This document shows positions 29,814 to 41,822 of a stretch of DNA of 64,000 nucleotides, in pieces. The translations under genes and the position numbers were made by a program. This DNA is from Leptospira ognonensis (GTDB taxonomy: Bacteria > Spirochaetota > Leptospiria > Leptospirales > Leptospiraceae): contig NZ_RQGD01000005.1 of the NCBI RefSeq assembly GCF_004770745.1, positions 96,235 to 160,234 on the forward strand. Direction: 5' to 3'. Numbering within the stretch: position 1 is the stretch's first letter; each line of letters opens with the position of its first letter. The notes beneath the pieces are model-generated. The model was not told where the DNA came from. It searched no databases and was given only the letters and a program-made list of their open reading frames with translations.

Positions 29814-31139
29814 TTGGAATTGAGCTGGGAACAAATTTTAGAGGAAGTGTCAAAGCTCGTACCTCCATTTTATTTTAAAAACTTTATAATGCCTTTGCAG
29901 TTCCGGAAATTTGAAGGACAAGAGATCTATCTCTCCGCCCCTTCCTCTGCAATCAAAACACATGTGGAAGCAAAATATGCTTCAGCCATAGAAACGGCAA
30001 CCTATCAGATCAAAGGTGAATCCTTTAAACTGATTTTACTTCTCGATAAAGAAGAATCATCGTTCAAGATGAAAGATGCCATCGAAAGCAGATTTGATGG
30101 ATCCGATACAGAGTTGAATGAAGAATATACTTTCGACAATTATTGCACCTCTGATAGCAATCGATTAGCTTACACAGCGGCAAAAAGCATCAGTGAATCT
30201 CCTGCAAAATTCAATCCTTTGTATCTTTTTGGTCCGGTAGGTGTCGGTAAGACGCATCTTTTGCATGCCATAGGAAATGAAATCAAAAGAAGAGATCCTT
30301 GGAAAACCATTCGCTACGTAAATAGCATATCGTTTTTGAATGAATTCATCTTTACGGTAAGACAAAATAATAGAGATAGCTTAGAATCTTTCAAAATCAG
30401 ATACCAGTCATATAACGTATTATTATTTGATGATATACAATTTTTAAATAGTAGTGCAGAAAAGACGCAAGAGGAGTTCTTCGCTCTATTTAATTTTTTA
30501 TACGAAAGGAAAAGGCAGATAGTAATCGCTTCCGACAGACCAAGTTATGAATTACCATTACATGACCGATTAAAATCAAGATTTGTTCACGGCTTGCAGG
30601 CCGATATCAAAGAACACGATCTCCAATTACGTATTGGTATGTTCCGGCAATATTCGAAATTGTATGATATTCCTATGAGTGATGAAATGCTGGCATGGCT
30701 TGGAGCAAACAGCGAAGGTGACTCTCGTGCTCTGCTCGGAATCATGAATGATTTGATCCTCTTCAAAAAAGCTTACGATTATTTTGTACTGCCAGAGGAT
30801 AAGATAAAGGAAATCGCGAACGCTAGATTGCAAACAAATCGAAAAAGGATAGGATATAATCCCGATCAAATTATCGATTTGTTATGCGAAAGAATGCACA
30901 TTGCGAGAAAAGATCTATTGGGAAAAAGTAGAAAGGCTGATTTTATAACACCTAGACACCTATGTATGTTTCTCCTACATGAAATACTTTCTTTACCTAA
31001 GGCTCAAATCGGACGGATTTTTTCAGCCCAGCATTCTACCGTGATCCACGGGATCGATAAGATTCAAGAAAAGATGGCAGGCGATGTAAACCTTGCCGAT
31101 CTTTACCAGTCGATAAAACACCAGATTTCCTTTCAATAG
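29814..31139 (+). CDS. dnaA: Chromosomal replication initiator DnaA, with altered DNA-recognition motif
   Basis: Protein of 441 residues from a TTG start with AAAGGA 9 nt upstream. Domain I (1-80), short linker, AAA+ domain III with Walker A GPVGVGKTHLL and Walker B VLLFDDIQFL, and domain IV with TPRHLCMFLLHEI. The box-recognition segment, normally F-GGRDHTTV, reads F403-SAQHSTV410: one residue shorter, with the minor-groove Arg and the base-contacting Asp missing and Thr replaced by Ser. The protein is otherwise complete. It heads the dnaA-dnaN-recF run and marks the origin. Confidence 0.97.
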   Translation: MELSWEQILEEVSKLVPPFYFKNFIMPLQFRKFEGQEIYLSAPSSAIKTHVEAKYASAIETATYQIKGESFKLILLLDKEESSFKMKDAIESRFDGSDTELNEEYTFDNYCTSDSNRLAYTAAKSISESPAKFNPLYLFGPVGVGKTHLLHAIGNEIKRRDPWKTIRYVNSISFLNEFIFTVRQNNRDSLESFKIRYQSYNVLLFDDIQFLNSSAEKTQEEFFALFNFLYERKRQIVIASDRPSYELPLHDRLKSRFVHGLQADIKEHDLQLRIGMFRQYSKLYDIPMSDEMLAWLGANSEGDSRALLGIMNDLILFKKAYDYFVLPEDKIKEIANARLQTNRKRIGYNPDQIIDLLCERMHIARKDLLGKSRKADFITPRHLCMFLLHEILSLPKAQIGRIFSAQHSTVIHGIDKIQEKMAGDVNLADLYQSIKHQISFQ

Positions 31140-31382
31140 TTGTCAATTTCTTTGTCTGTATCCTGTTCATAAGTTGTGTATAGGACATAACAGCCAAGTT
31201 TCTCGGATTATGTATGATTAAAGCTGTAAAAGTGACATAACTTTGAACATGAAATTGAATGAAAATATAAGACATAATTCAATAAAAATTGAAGAATTCT
31301 GGCTTTATCGACATACTGACAGAAACAACAAAGACGACATAATATATATTAATAAATATATAAAAAGAATAAGAGGAAGAAT
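31140..31382. other. oriC: dnaA-dnaN intergenic region, candidate oriC
   Basis: A 243-bp AT-rich gap. It holds four exact copies of GACATAA on the plus strand (31184, 31234, 31271, 31336), a near copy GACATAC (31310) and an inverted ACATAA (31208-31213). An almost pure A/T tract at 31338-31375 would suit as an unwinding element. No classical 9-mer DnaA box (TTATCCACA) is present; the nearest is TGTGTATAG at 31175. Position beside dnaA and parABS supports an origin, though function is inferred. Confidence 0.6.
31289..31317 (+). promoter_or_regulatory. Candidate promoter of dnaN
   Basis: TTGAAG (31289-31294), a 17-nt spacer and CATACT (31312-31317) form a sigma-70-like pair about 65 nt before the dnaN ATG. 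One GACATA motif overlaps the -10 element, so a factor binding there could repress dnaN. Weak matches make this tentative. Confidence 0.3.
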
Positions 31383-32501
31383 ATGAAGTTCACTGTCAAT
31401 ACTACGGAATTCTTAAAGGCAATCAATTCAGTGGATGGTGTAATCTCTGTTAGAGAAATTAAATCCGCACTATCAAATTTAAAAATACAAGCCTCTGACT
31501 CTACAGTTTATCTTTCAGCGACAGACTTAGAAATTGCGATCAAAACATCTGTTAATTCAGTAGTCGGACAAAAAGGATCCGCAAGCCTTCCCGCAAAACA
31601 ACTTTCAAGTATTTTTAAAAATTTGAATTTTGATACGACGAGTCTTTCAACTAACGAAAATAATGAGTCTTCAGAAACTTTGATCACAGATGCCAGCGGA
31701 AAAATGGATACAAAATTTAAAGTGAACGGGATCGATTCGGAAGACATAAAAACGATTCCGGTTGTATCAGATGATAACGTTGTTGAATTTCCGTGTCAGA
31801 CGATTAGAGAGATGTTTAGAAAGACTTCTTATGCAATGGCAGTCGAAGAGACAAGATTTGTATTTAATGGATTATTTTTAAAACCAGAAAACACGGATTT
31901 AATTGTTGTAGGAACGGATGGCAGACGCTTATCAAAAATTGTTAGAAAATTTCCAAAAGAATTCCCGTTTAAAAATGGAGTGATCATTCCACATAAAGCT
32001 GTGAGAGAAATGCTGAAAATGATGGAAGGAAAAGAAACTGCAAAAATAGGATTCATTGAAGAACAGATTTATGTATCTTCTGGAAATATTGAGTTATTAT
32101 TTAAATTGATCGATGGTAATTTTCCGGACTATGAACAAGTGATTCCAAAACAAGCATCACAATCAGTTAGGATCGTTAAAGCAGATTTTCTCACATTCTT
32201 AAAACAGGCATTGATATCAGCAGAAGAACCATCTAAGCAAATAAGATTAATTTTCTCAAATGGAAATGTTAATATAAGTTCATCTAACCCGGGAACGATG
32301 ATGTTTGATCATAATATGCCAGTTGAATATTCTGGTGAACAGATAACGATCGCGTTTAAAGGTGATTATCTGAGTGATGTTGTTAAAGTCATTGATGATC
32401 CAGAAGTCATTCTAGAATTTTCTTCCTCGAGTGCGCCAGTTCTTTTTAAAGACCCCTCAGACAGTGATTTTGTTTCAGTAATTATGCCCATGAAACTCTA
32501 A
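31383..32501 (+). CDS. dnaN: DNA polymerase III beta sliding clamp
   Basis: Protein of 372 residues, the normal length for three clamp domains. Typical features: N-terminal MKFTVNTTEFLKAINSVDGV, AKQLSSIFKNL in domain I, GTDGRRLSKI in domain II and the C-terminal MPMKL ending. It encircles DNA and tethers polymerase. Ribosome site AGAGGAAG lies 3-8 nt upstream. The stop overlaps recF's ATG (TAATG). Confidence 0.97.
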   Translation: MKFTVNTTEFLKAINSVDGVISVREIKSALSNLKIQASDSTVYLSATDLEIAIKTSVNSVVGQKGSASLPAKQLSSIFKNLNFDTTSLSTNENNESSETLITDASGKMDTKFKVNGIDSEDIKTIPVVSDDNVVEFPCQTIREMFRKTSYAMAVEETRFVFNGLFLKPENTDLIVVGTDGRRLSKIVRKFPKEFPFKNGVIIPHKAVREMLKMMEGKETAKIGFIEEQIYVSSGNIELLFKLIDGNFPDYEQVIPKQASQSVRIVKADFLTFLKQALISAEEPSKQIRLIFSNGNVNISSSNPGTMMFDHNMPVEYSGEQITIAFKGDYLSDVVKVIDDPEVILEFSSSSAPVLFKDPSDSDFVSVIMPMKL

Positions 32502-33598
32502 TGTATTTAAAGCGTATCTCGCTTACAAACTTTAGAAATCATAGCGAAACAAATTTAGAATTTAAATCCCGTTTAATCTTTTTCATTGGCAATAATGGAG
32601 AAGGAAAAACTAACGTCCTGGAATCTATTTCACTTTTATCTTATCTTAAAAGTTTTCGAGAATCAGATGAGAACCAATTGCTCATGTGGGATTCTCCTTT
32701 TACATTCGTTAAAGCCGAGTTCGAAGCTGGGAATGAAGATTATCTATTTGAATTTGGAATTCAAAATGGACCCATTTCAAAGAGAAAAAAAATTAAAATT
32801 AATGGGGAATTAGTTAAGAGAATTTCAGACTCTGTCGGATTCTTTAGATCTGTTATTTTAAGTCCGCCTGACATTAAAATTATTGAGGCGGGTAATATAG
32901 AGAGACGAAAATACATTGATGCTTTTATTTCTTCAACCAACTCCGGGTATTTAAATCATCTCATTGAATACAATCATATCTTAAAGCAGAGAAATTCAGC
33001 CTTAAAAAAAGATAATGCGACAGAAAAAGAAATTGAGATATGGAATGCTCCTCTCATAGAAAGAGAAGCTGAAATTTCTAAAGAGCGAAAACGAACCATA
33101 GATCAACTAAGTGAATATTTCTACAAAAATCTGATTTCTTTAAGTCAAGGTAAGGATCAATTTCAGATCGCCTACAAACCAAATGTTTCAAATAAGGAGG
33201 AACACCTTGAAAAATTAAAGCGAAATTTACGTAAAGATCTTGCAATTGGTTATACAAGTTGTGGAAACCATCGAGATGATATCCCAATTGGATTTGAGGA
33301 TAAAGATTTGAGCCATTTTGGTTCGCAGGGTCAAAAGAGAAGTGCCGTCATCGCCTTAAAGACTGCAGGATTTCAGATGATTAGAGATCAAACAGGTGAG
33401 GCTCCCGTTCTATTAATAGATGACATTATTAGAGAACTCGATGTAAAACGTAGAGAATATTTCGTGAATTTGATATCCGAGTGTGGACAAGTATTTTTTA
33501 CTACGACAGACTTAGAAGGCATAAAGGAGTATATCGGAAGTAAAGATTTAGACAGAGAAATTTTTGAAGTTCGCGATGGAAAAGTAACAAAGGTTTAA
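32501..33598 (+). CDS. recF: DNA replication and repair protein RecF
   Basis: Protein of 365 residues, SMC-like ATPase that helps RecOR load RecA at gaps. Walker A GNNGEGKTNVLESI, the signature-like FGSQGQKRSAVIALK and Walker B PVLLIDDIIRELD are visible, with the opening motif LTNFRNHSETNLEF. The start overlaps dnaN by 1 nt, and the DciA-like gene follows after 5 nt. Confidence 0.97.
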   Translation: MYLKRISLTNFRNHSETNLEFKSRLIFFIGNNGEGKTNVLESISLLSYLKSFRESDENQLLMWDSPFTFVKAEFEAGNEDYLFEFGIQNGPISKRKKIKINGELVKRISDSVGFFRSVILSPPDIKIIEAGNIERRKYIDAFISSTNSGYLNHLIEYNHILKQRNSALKKDNATEKEIEIWNAPLIEREAEISKERKRTIDQLSEYFYKNLISLSQGKDQFQIAYKPNVSNKEEHLEKLKRNLRKDLAIGYTSCGNHRDDIPIGFEDKDLSHFGSQGQKRSAVIALKTAGFQMIRDQTGEAPVLLIDDIIRELDVKRREYFVNLISECGQVFFTTTDLEGIKEYIGSKDLDREIFEVRDGKVTKV

Positions 33599-33603
33599 CG
33601 AGT

Positions 33604-33924
33604 ATGAAAAAAATTGAACTTGCAGATCTATTTCAAAGCTTAGAAAATTTTACTTTTGATAAAGAAGAAATCTTTGCCGATCAAACTTTAAAAATCATTC
33701 GTCGTGATTGGAATGATCTTGTGGGAGATGTTCTAGGCGATTCTTCATTGCCACAGAGTTTAAAGGATGGAAAATTACTAGTATCCTGCAAACACTCTTT
33801 AATTGCCCAAGAATTGGATTTTGCAAGGTCTGAAATCCTTCGAAAAATACTGGATAAGAAGCTTCCCATTTCTATCAAAAAAATAATCTTCCGCGCCGGC
33901 AATTCTCCAAATCTGAAGAAATAA
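33604..33924 (+). CDS. DUF721 / DciA-like protein
   Basis: Protein of 106 residues, with a single DUF721 domain: W-x-x-LVGDVLGDSSLPQSLKDGKLLVSCKHSLIAQELDFARSEILRKI. Family members include DciA, the ancestral loader of the replicative helicase DnaB. Its position between recF and gyrB is conserved in many phyla and fits a replication role. It is shorter than typical DciA and lacks the long extension found in proteobacterial examples. Function by family only. Confidence 0.82.
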   Translation: MKKIELADLFQSLENFTFDKEEIFADQTLKIIRRDWNDLVGDVLGDSSLPQSLKDGKLLVSCKHSLIAQELDFARSEILRKILDKKLPISIKKIIFRAGNSPNLKK

Positions 33925-33948
33925 GTATTGCTATCAAATGATGTTTTC

Positions 33949-33968
33949 ACTTGCCCTTAAGGGCAAGT
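33949..33968. repeat. Perfect 20-bp palindrome upstream of gyrB
   Basis: The sequence reads the same on both strands (ACTTGCCC-TTAA-GGGCAAGT). It lies 24 nt after the DUF721 stop and 35 nt before the gyrB ATG. No T-run follows, so it is a poor terminator. A dimeric regulator site or an mRNA hairpin near the gyrB ribosome site would both fit. Confidence 0.8.
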
Positions 33969-33994
33969 CTGAGGATACTTCCAATAGGATATAA

Positions 33995-35923
<1,929 letters not shown>

Positions 35924-35941
35924 TAGCTACGGATAAAATAA

Positions 35942-38455
<2,514 letters not shown>

Positions 38456-38462
38456 CTACCTA

Positions 38463-39473
38463 ATGGTGAGAGTGGGCAATGTCAATATTGAAGGAAATAT
38501 TGCCCTATCTCCTATGGCGGGCATCTCTGATAGTCCTTATCGCCAGATAGCGAGGTCCTTCGGGTCTGCTTTCTCTTATACAGAGTTTGTATCAACAGAT
38601 CAAATTTGCCTCGGGAATCAAAAGTCTATCGATATGTTCCGTTTTCGAGAAATGGAACGTCCCATATTCTTTCAAATCTTTGGTTCAGAATTACATAAGG
38701 TAATTGAAGCAGCAAGGCGAATTGAACCACTAGGACCGGACGTAATTGATCTTAATATGGGTTGTTCCGTTGCGAAAGTATCACATAACGGATCAGGTGC
38801 GGGATTGCTAAAAAATTTAAGATTAGCCTCAAAAATGATTGAGGGGATTCGAAAGAATGTCTCTGTACCTGTGTCTGCAAAAATTCGGCTGGGTTGGGAT
38901 CAAGAGAGTTTAAATTTCCGAGATACAGTTTCTGCATTACAGGACTCAGGTGTGTCAGCAATTTCTGTTCATGGACGGACCAAATCAATGGGATACACAG
39001 GAGTCGCCAATTGGGATGCTATAGGAGAAATTAAATCGTTTGCGAAGGTTCCCATTTTTGGGAATGGAGATATATCTTCCTTCGCGGATGCAGAAAAAAA
39101 AATTTCAAAATATGGTGTTGATTTGGCATTGATCGGAAGAAAGGCAATTGGTAATCCATGGATATTTTCCAAGGGCGAGAAAACCAAACAAGGATTCACT
39201 GAGATCAAAAAAGTCATTTTGAAACATTTATTTTCTATGGATGAATTTTATCCTAGTAAAGATGAATATGCCCTCATTTTATTTCGAAAACATTTTGTGA
39301 GGTATATAGAGGGATTATCCTTTCCCGAAAAAATGAAACGTGATTTATTACAGTCGAGTTCCATTAATCATTTCGTAGAACTACTTGAAGCTACAGAATT
39401 GGAAACTCAGTTTGAGAAATTCGGAATTGGAATCGATGACGAAATTTTAAATTGCGAAAGCTTTCTTGCGTAG
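38463..39473 (+). CDS. dus: tRNA-dihydrouridine synthase
   Basis: Protein of 336 residues, FMN-dependent TIM barrel. SPMAGISDSPYRQIARSFG, the catalytic Cys in NMGCSVAKVSHNGSGAGLL, VSVHGRTKSMGYTGVANWD and IGRKAIGNPWIF identify a Dus enzyme, nearest in layout to DusB. It reduces uridines in the tRNA D-loop. The Pro usually following the catalytic Cys is Ser. Last gene of the dnaA-gyrA plus-strand run; a terminator follows. Confidence 0.92.
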   Translation: MVRVGNVNIEGNIALSPMAGISDSPYRQIARSFGSAFSYTEFVSTDQICLGNQKSIDMFRFREMERPIFFQIFGSELHKVIEAARRIEPLGPDVIDLNMGCSVAKVSHNGSGAGLLKNLRLASKMIEGIRKNVSVPVSAKIRLGWDQESLNFRDTVSALQDSGVSAISVHGRTKSMGYTGVANWDAIGEIKSFAKVPIFGNGDISSFADAEKKISKYGVDLALIGRKAIGNPWIFSKGEKTKQGFTEIKKVILKHLFSMDEFYPSKDEYALILFRKHFVRYIEGLSFPEKMKRDLLQSSSINHFVELLEATELETQFEKFGIGIDDEILNCESFLA

Positions 39474-39480
39474 GTAAAAA

Positions 39481-39506
39481 AAAACCTCTCGTTTCGGAGA
39501 GGTTTT
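39481..39506. terminator. Bidirectional rho-independent terminator
   Basis: Inverted repeat AAAACCTCTC (39481-39490) and GAGAGGTTTT (39497-39506) around a 6-nt loop, with an A-run on the left (39478-39484) that is a T-run for the minus strand. It lies between the convergent dus and lipL21-like genes and can stop transcripts from both. Confidence 0.85.
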
Positions 39507-39529
39507 GACTCAATTAAAAGAAACTGAGA

Positions 39530-40108
39530 TTATTGAGCAGCTTGAGCTTTTGTCTCTAGAGCTTTTTGTCCGCCTTGGTACTTCATGTAACCAACACACT
39601 GACATTCTTCCCAAGTTTCAGGCTCGCCGACATTTGCGCAAGTTCCTGATTCGTTGTTAAGGGAACAACAGTCATAGACCCCGATTCCTTTGATTAAACC
39701 TTTTGATTCTGATACGATCACAGAACCAGTTGATTGGCCATCAGAAACACCAGAAGCTTGTTCTAGGTATTCACCAAGGATTTTCTTTAATCCGTCACCA
39801 GCTACTTGGAGACGAGCTGCTTCACGGCAAGTTGACTGCTTCATAGCAACAGAATTAGCTTTGATCGCTTTGTCTGAAGCACGAGCCGAAAATTTCATGT
39901 AGAGATAATCGAATTCTTTTTCTTTACCTTTGCAATACTGAGCAGGGCTTTCACCACGCGCACCAGCAGCCGCATCTGGGGCACATGCCCAACCTTCAAA
40001 AATCCAACCATTTTTACCAACAGTTGTGGCATCTCTTCTACCATCACTGGAACCGCAGGCTACAACGAAAGCTAGCAATGAGATACATACGATAAGCGAT
40101 TTCTTCAT
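39530..40108 (-). CDS. lipL21: LipL21-like major outer-membrane lipoprotein
   Basis: Protein of 192 residues with a lipoprotein signal peptide (lipobox FVVAC, Cys18). The mature part is rich in Cys, including DCC and ECQC motifs, and contains the stretches ATTVGKNGWIFEGWACAPDAAAG and KFSARASDKAIKA, which I recognise as LipL21. In pathogenic Leptospira, LipL21 is an abundant surface lipoprotein reported to bind peptidoglycan, and it maps a few genes past gyrA, as here. It has an unusually good promoter and ribosome site (AAAGGAGT). Confidence 0.82.
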   Translation of the reverse strand: MKKSLIVCISLLAFVVACGSSDGRRDATTVGKNGWIFEGWACAPDAAAGARGESPAQYCKGKEKEFDYLYMKFSARASDKAIKANSVAMKQSTCREAARLQVAGDGLKKILGEYLEQASGVSDGQSTGSVIVSESKGLIKGIGVYDCCSLNNESGTCANVGEPETWEECQCVGYMKYQGGQKALETKAQAAQ

Positions 40109-40132
40109 AAAGAATCTACTCCTTTCCGATAG

Positions 40133-40161
40133 ATTAAATAGGCAAGAAATGTAGCTGTCAA
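40133..40161 (-). promoter_or_regulatory. Strong sigma-70 promoter of the LipL21-like gene
   Basis: On the minus strand, a perfect TTGACA (40161-40156) and TTTAAT (40138-40133, 5/6) are separated by exactly 17 nt. An AAAGGAGT ribosome site (40125-40118) lies 9 nt before the ATG. This is the best promoter/RBS pair I found in the window, fitting a highly expressed envelope protein. Confidence 0.75.
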
Positions 40162-40208
40162 TCTTTTCTCTGCGAATAAAAACTGATAGAATAAAGGAAA
40201 CTGCAATA

Positions 40209-41822
40209 GTGCTTCAAATTGAAATCATTCTAAACATTAAAAAAAGTGCATATTTATGGAACTCTTTACGCTTTTTTTGGGTCTTTTCCTTTTTTCTCCT
40301 AATTTATCCACTAAACGCTAAGGAAATCAGCGTACTGCCAGCCGCGGTATCGGGGGAAATTCCTTCCTATTTAAGAAATGAAGAAGAGGCAGGCAAAGAA
40401 ATCGCAAGGCTCACTCGGCATTATTTAAAGAGAAACTACTTAACGGAGATTACGGACGAAAATTCTGTGAATACTTTCAGCGAGACAGAAAATCTCTCCT
40501 CGCAGACGAAACTTACCGAATCCACGCTAAACGTCCTTTGTGTGGAATGGGATAGCAGTTTTATTACAAAAGATAGCGTTGATTTCGGGAAACCCACCTT
40601 AATCCAAACTGAGATATTTAATTGTAAAAACAAATCACGTCAGGTGATCCAATCCCAAATCATTTCTAATTTTGTTCTCGCAATCGAAAAACATATAGAA
40701 AAAAGTTTCAGATTTTTAGCTCCGAAATATTATGATCGGACTTTAAAGAATGACAATATCTACCATGAAGTTCATTTTCTTTTCGATACAAACGGAGCCT
40801 ATTCGTATTATAGAAAAGATTTTTCTAGATCTTTAGATTCTTTGATGAATCATCAGAATTTATTTCTTGGGATCACAGTCATCAGAAAAGACAAAATCCT
40901 TACCCTACCACCTGCCCTTGAACATGGAGATATAAAAAAAGTTTTTGATGATGTCAGTTGGTCAGGCATTAACAAAGCAGATTCTGTCCTCCAAGCGATC
41001 CAATCGTTGCGATTAAAATTATCTTCTGGTAAAAAAACCTCTAAGAAACTCTTTCTCCTTCTCTCTGGTTCCGCAAAGGATAAGAGTAGTTCCATTATTT
41101 TAGCTCTCAATGAACTCAGACAATTGGGAATCGAAATTTACGTTATCATTCCAAATCATTCCGAATTAACGGTCATTCGTGAATTGCAAAAAATTGCGAG
41201 ATCTTCTTCTGCAAAAATTCTTGGCGTTACTGATTATCAGAGAATTGGAACAGAAGAGGGTTACCAACAAATTTTTCTAAATCAGTTCAACTTGTATTTT
41301 ACGAATCAGGAAGTAACCCAGCCATTTCAACTAGATGTAGATCCTTTCAAAAAATGGGATGCTTCCTTAGTACGTGCGGCCGTTGAAGTAGTGACTCCTT
41401 ATAATATGGCAGAGGCTTTTGAGAAAATATCTGAGAAAAAGGTTCTGGAAAGAAGTGAAGTAAATACAAATATTGAATCTTTGATTGGATCCGAAATTAT
41501 TAAATCTGATATCGACGATGGTCGTTACCAAAATATTCTACTAGAAGCTCGCGGAGAAGCAATTTGGTTAAAAATACCTTTTGAGATGAATATAATATCT
41601 GGAAAAGAATACTTAGTTCGCACATCTGTCATGTTAGATCCATTTTCGAGTTGGGGGATTAAAAACATTGCTAACGAGACCATTTTAATGAAACCAAATG
41701 CATCCTATCCGAGAACACTTGTCATCTTACCATCCAAAGCGAAGAAATTTTTAGAAGAGAATAAAGTGAAACAATTTTCTGGTTATATCCAAGGAGTGGT
41801 ATCTGTTGTCAAAAAAAAATGA
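40209..41822 (+). CDS. Secreted protein with a von-Willebrand-A-like segment
   Basis: Protein of 537 residues from a GTG start. A hydrophobic segment at about residues 20-37 ending in NAKE suggests a signal peptide. The middle (about 190-370) looks like a VWA-type fold: EVHFLFDTNGAYSYYRKDF for the first strand and MIDAS-like loop, KLFLLLSGSAKDKSSSIILALNEL and IEIYVIIPNHSELTVIRELQKIA. The canonical DxSxS motif is replaced by DTNGA, so metal binding is doubtful. The C-terminal domain is beta-rich. Function unknown. The next gene starts inside its 3' end. Confidence 0.7.
   Translation: MLQIEIILNIKKSAYLWNSLRFFWVFSFFLLIYPLNAKEISVLPAAVSGEIPSYLRNEEEAGKEIARLTRHYLKRNYLTEITDENSVNTFSETENLSSQTKLTESTLNVLCVEWDSSFITKDSVDFGKPTLIQTEIFNCKNKSRQVIQSQIISNFVLAIEKHIEKSFRFLAPKYYDRTLKNDNIYHEVHFLFDTNGAYSYYRKDFSRSLDSLMNHQNLFLGITVIRKDKILTLPPALEHGDIKKVFDDVSWSGINKADSVLQAIQSLRLKLSSGKKTSKKLFLLLSGSAKDKSSSIILALNELRQLGIEIYVIIPNHSELTVIRELQKIARSSSAKILGVTDYQRIGTEEGYQQIFLNQFNLYFTNQEVTQPFQLDVDPFKKWDASLVRAAVEVVTPYNMAEAFEKISEKKVLERSEVNTNIESLIGSEIIKSDIDDGRYQNILLEARGEAIWLKIPFEMNIISGKEYLVRTSVMLDPFSSWGIKNIANETILMKPNASYPRTLVILPSKAKKFLEENKVKQFSGYIQGVVSVVKKK

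Noticed and set aside
31171..31183. TGTGTATAG in the dnaA-dnaN gap as a classical DnaA box
   Set aside because: Only 7 of 9 positions match the complement of TTATCCACA and it occurs once; the GACATAA series is a better candidate.
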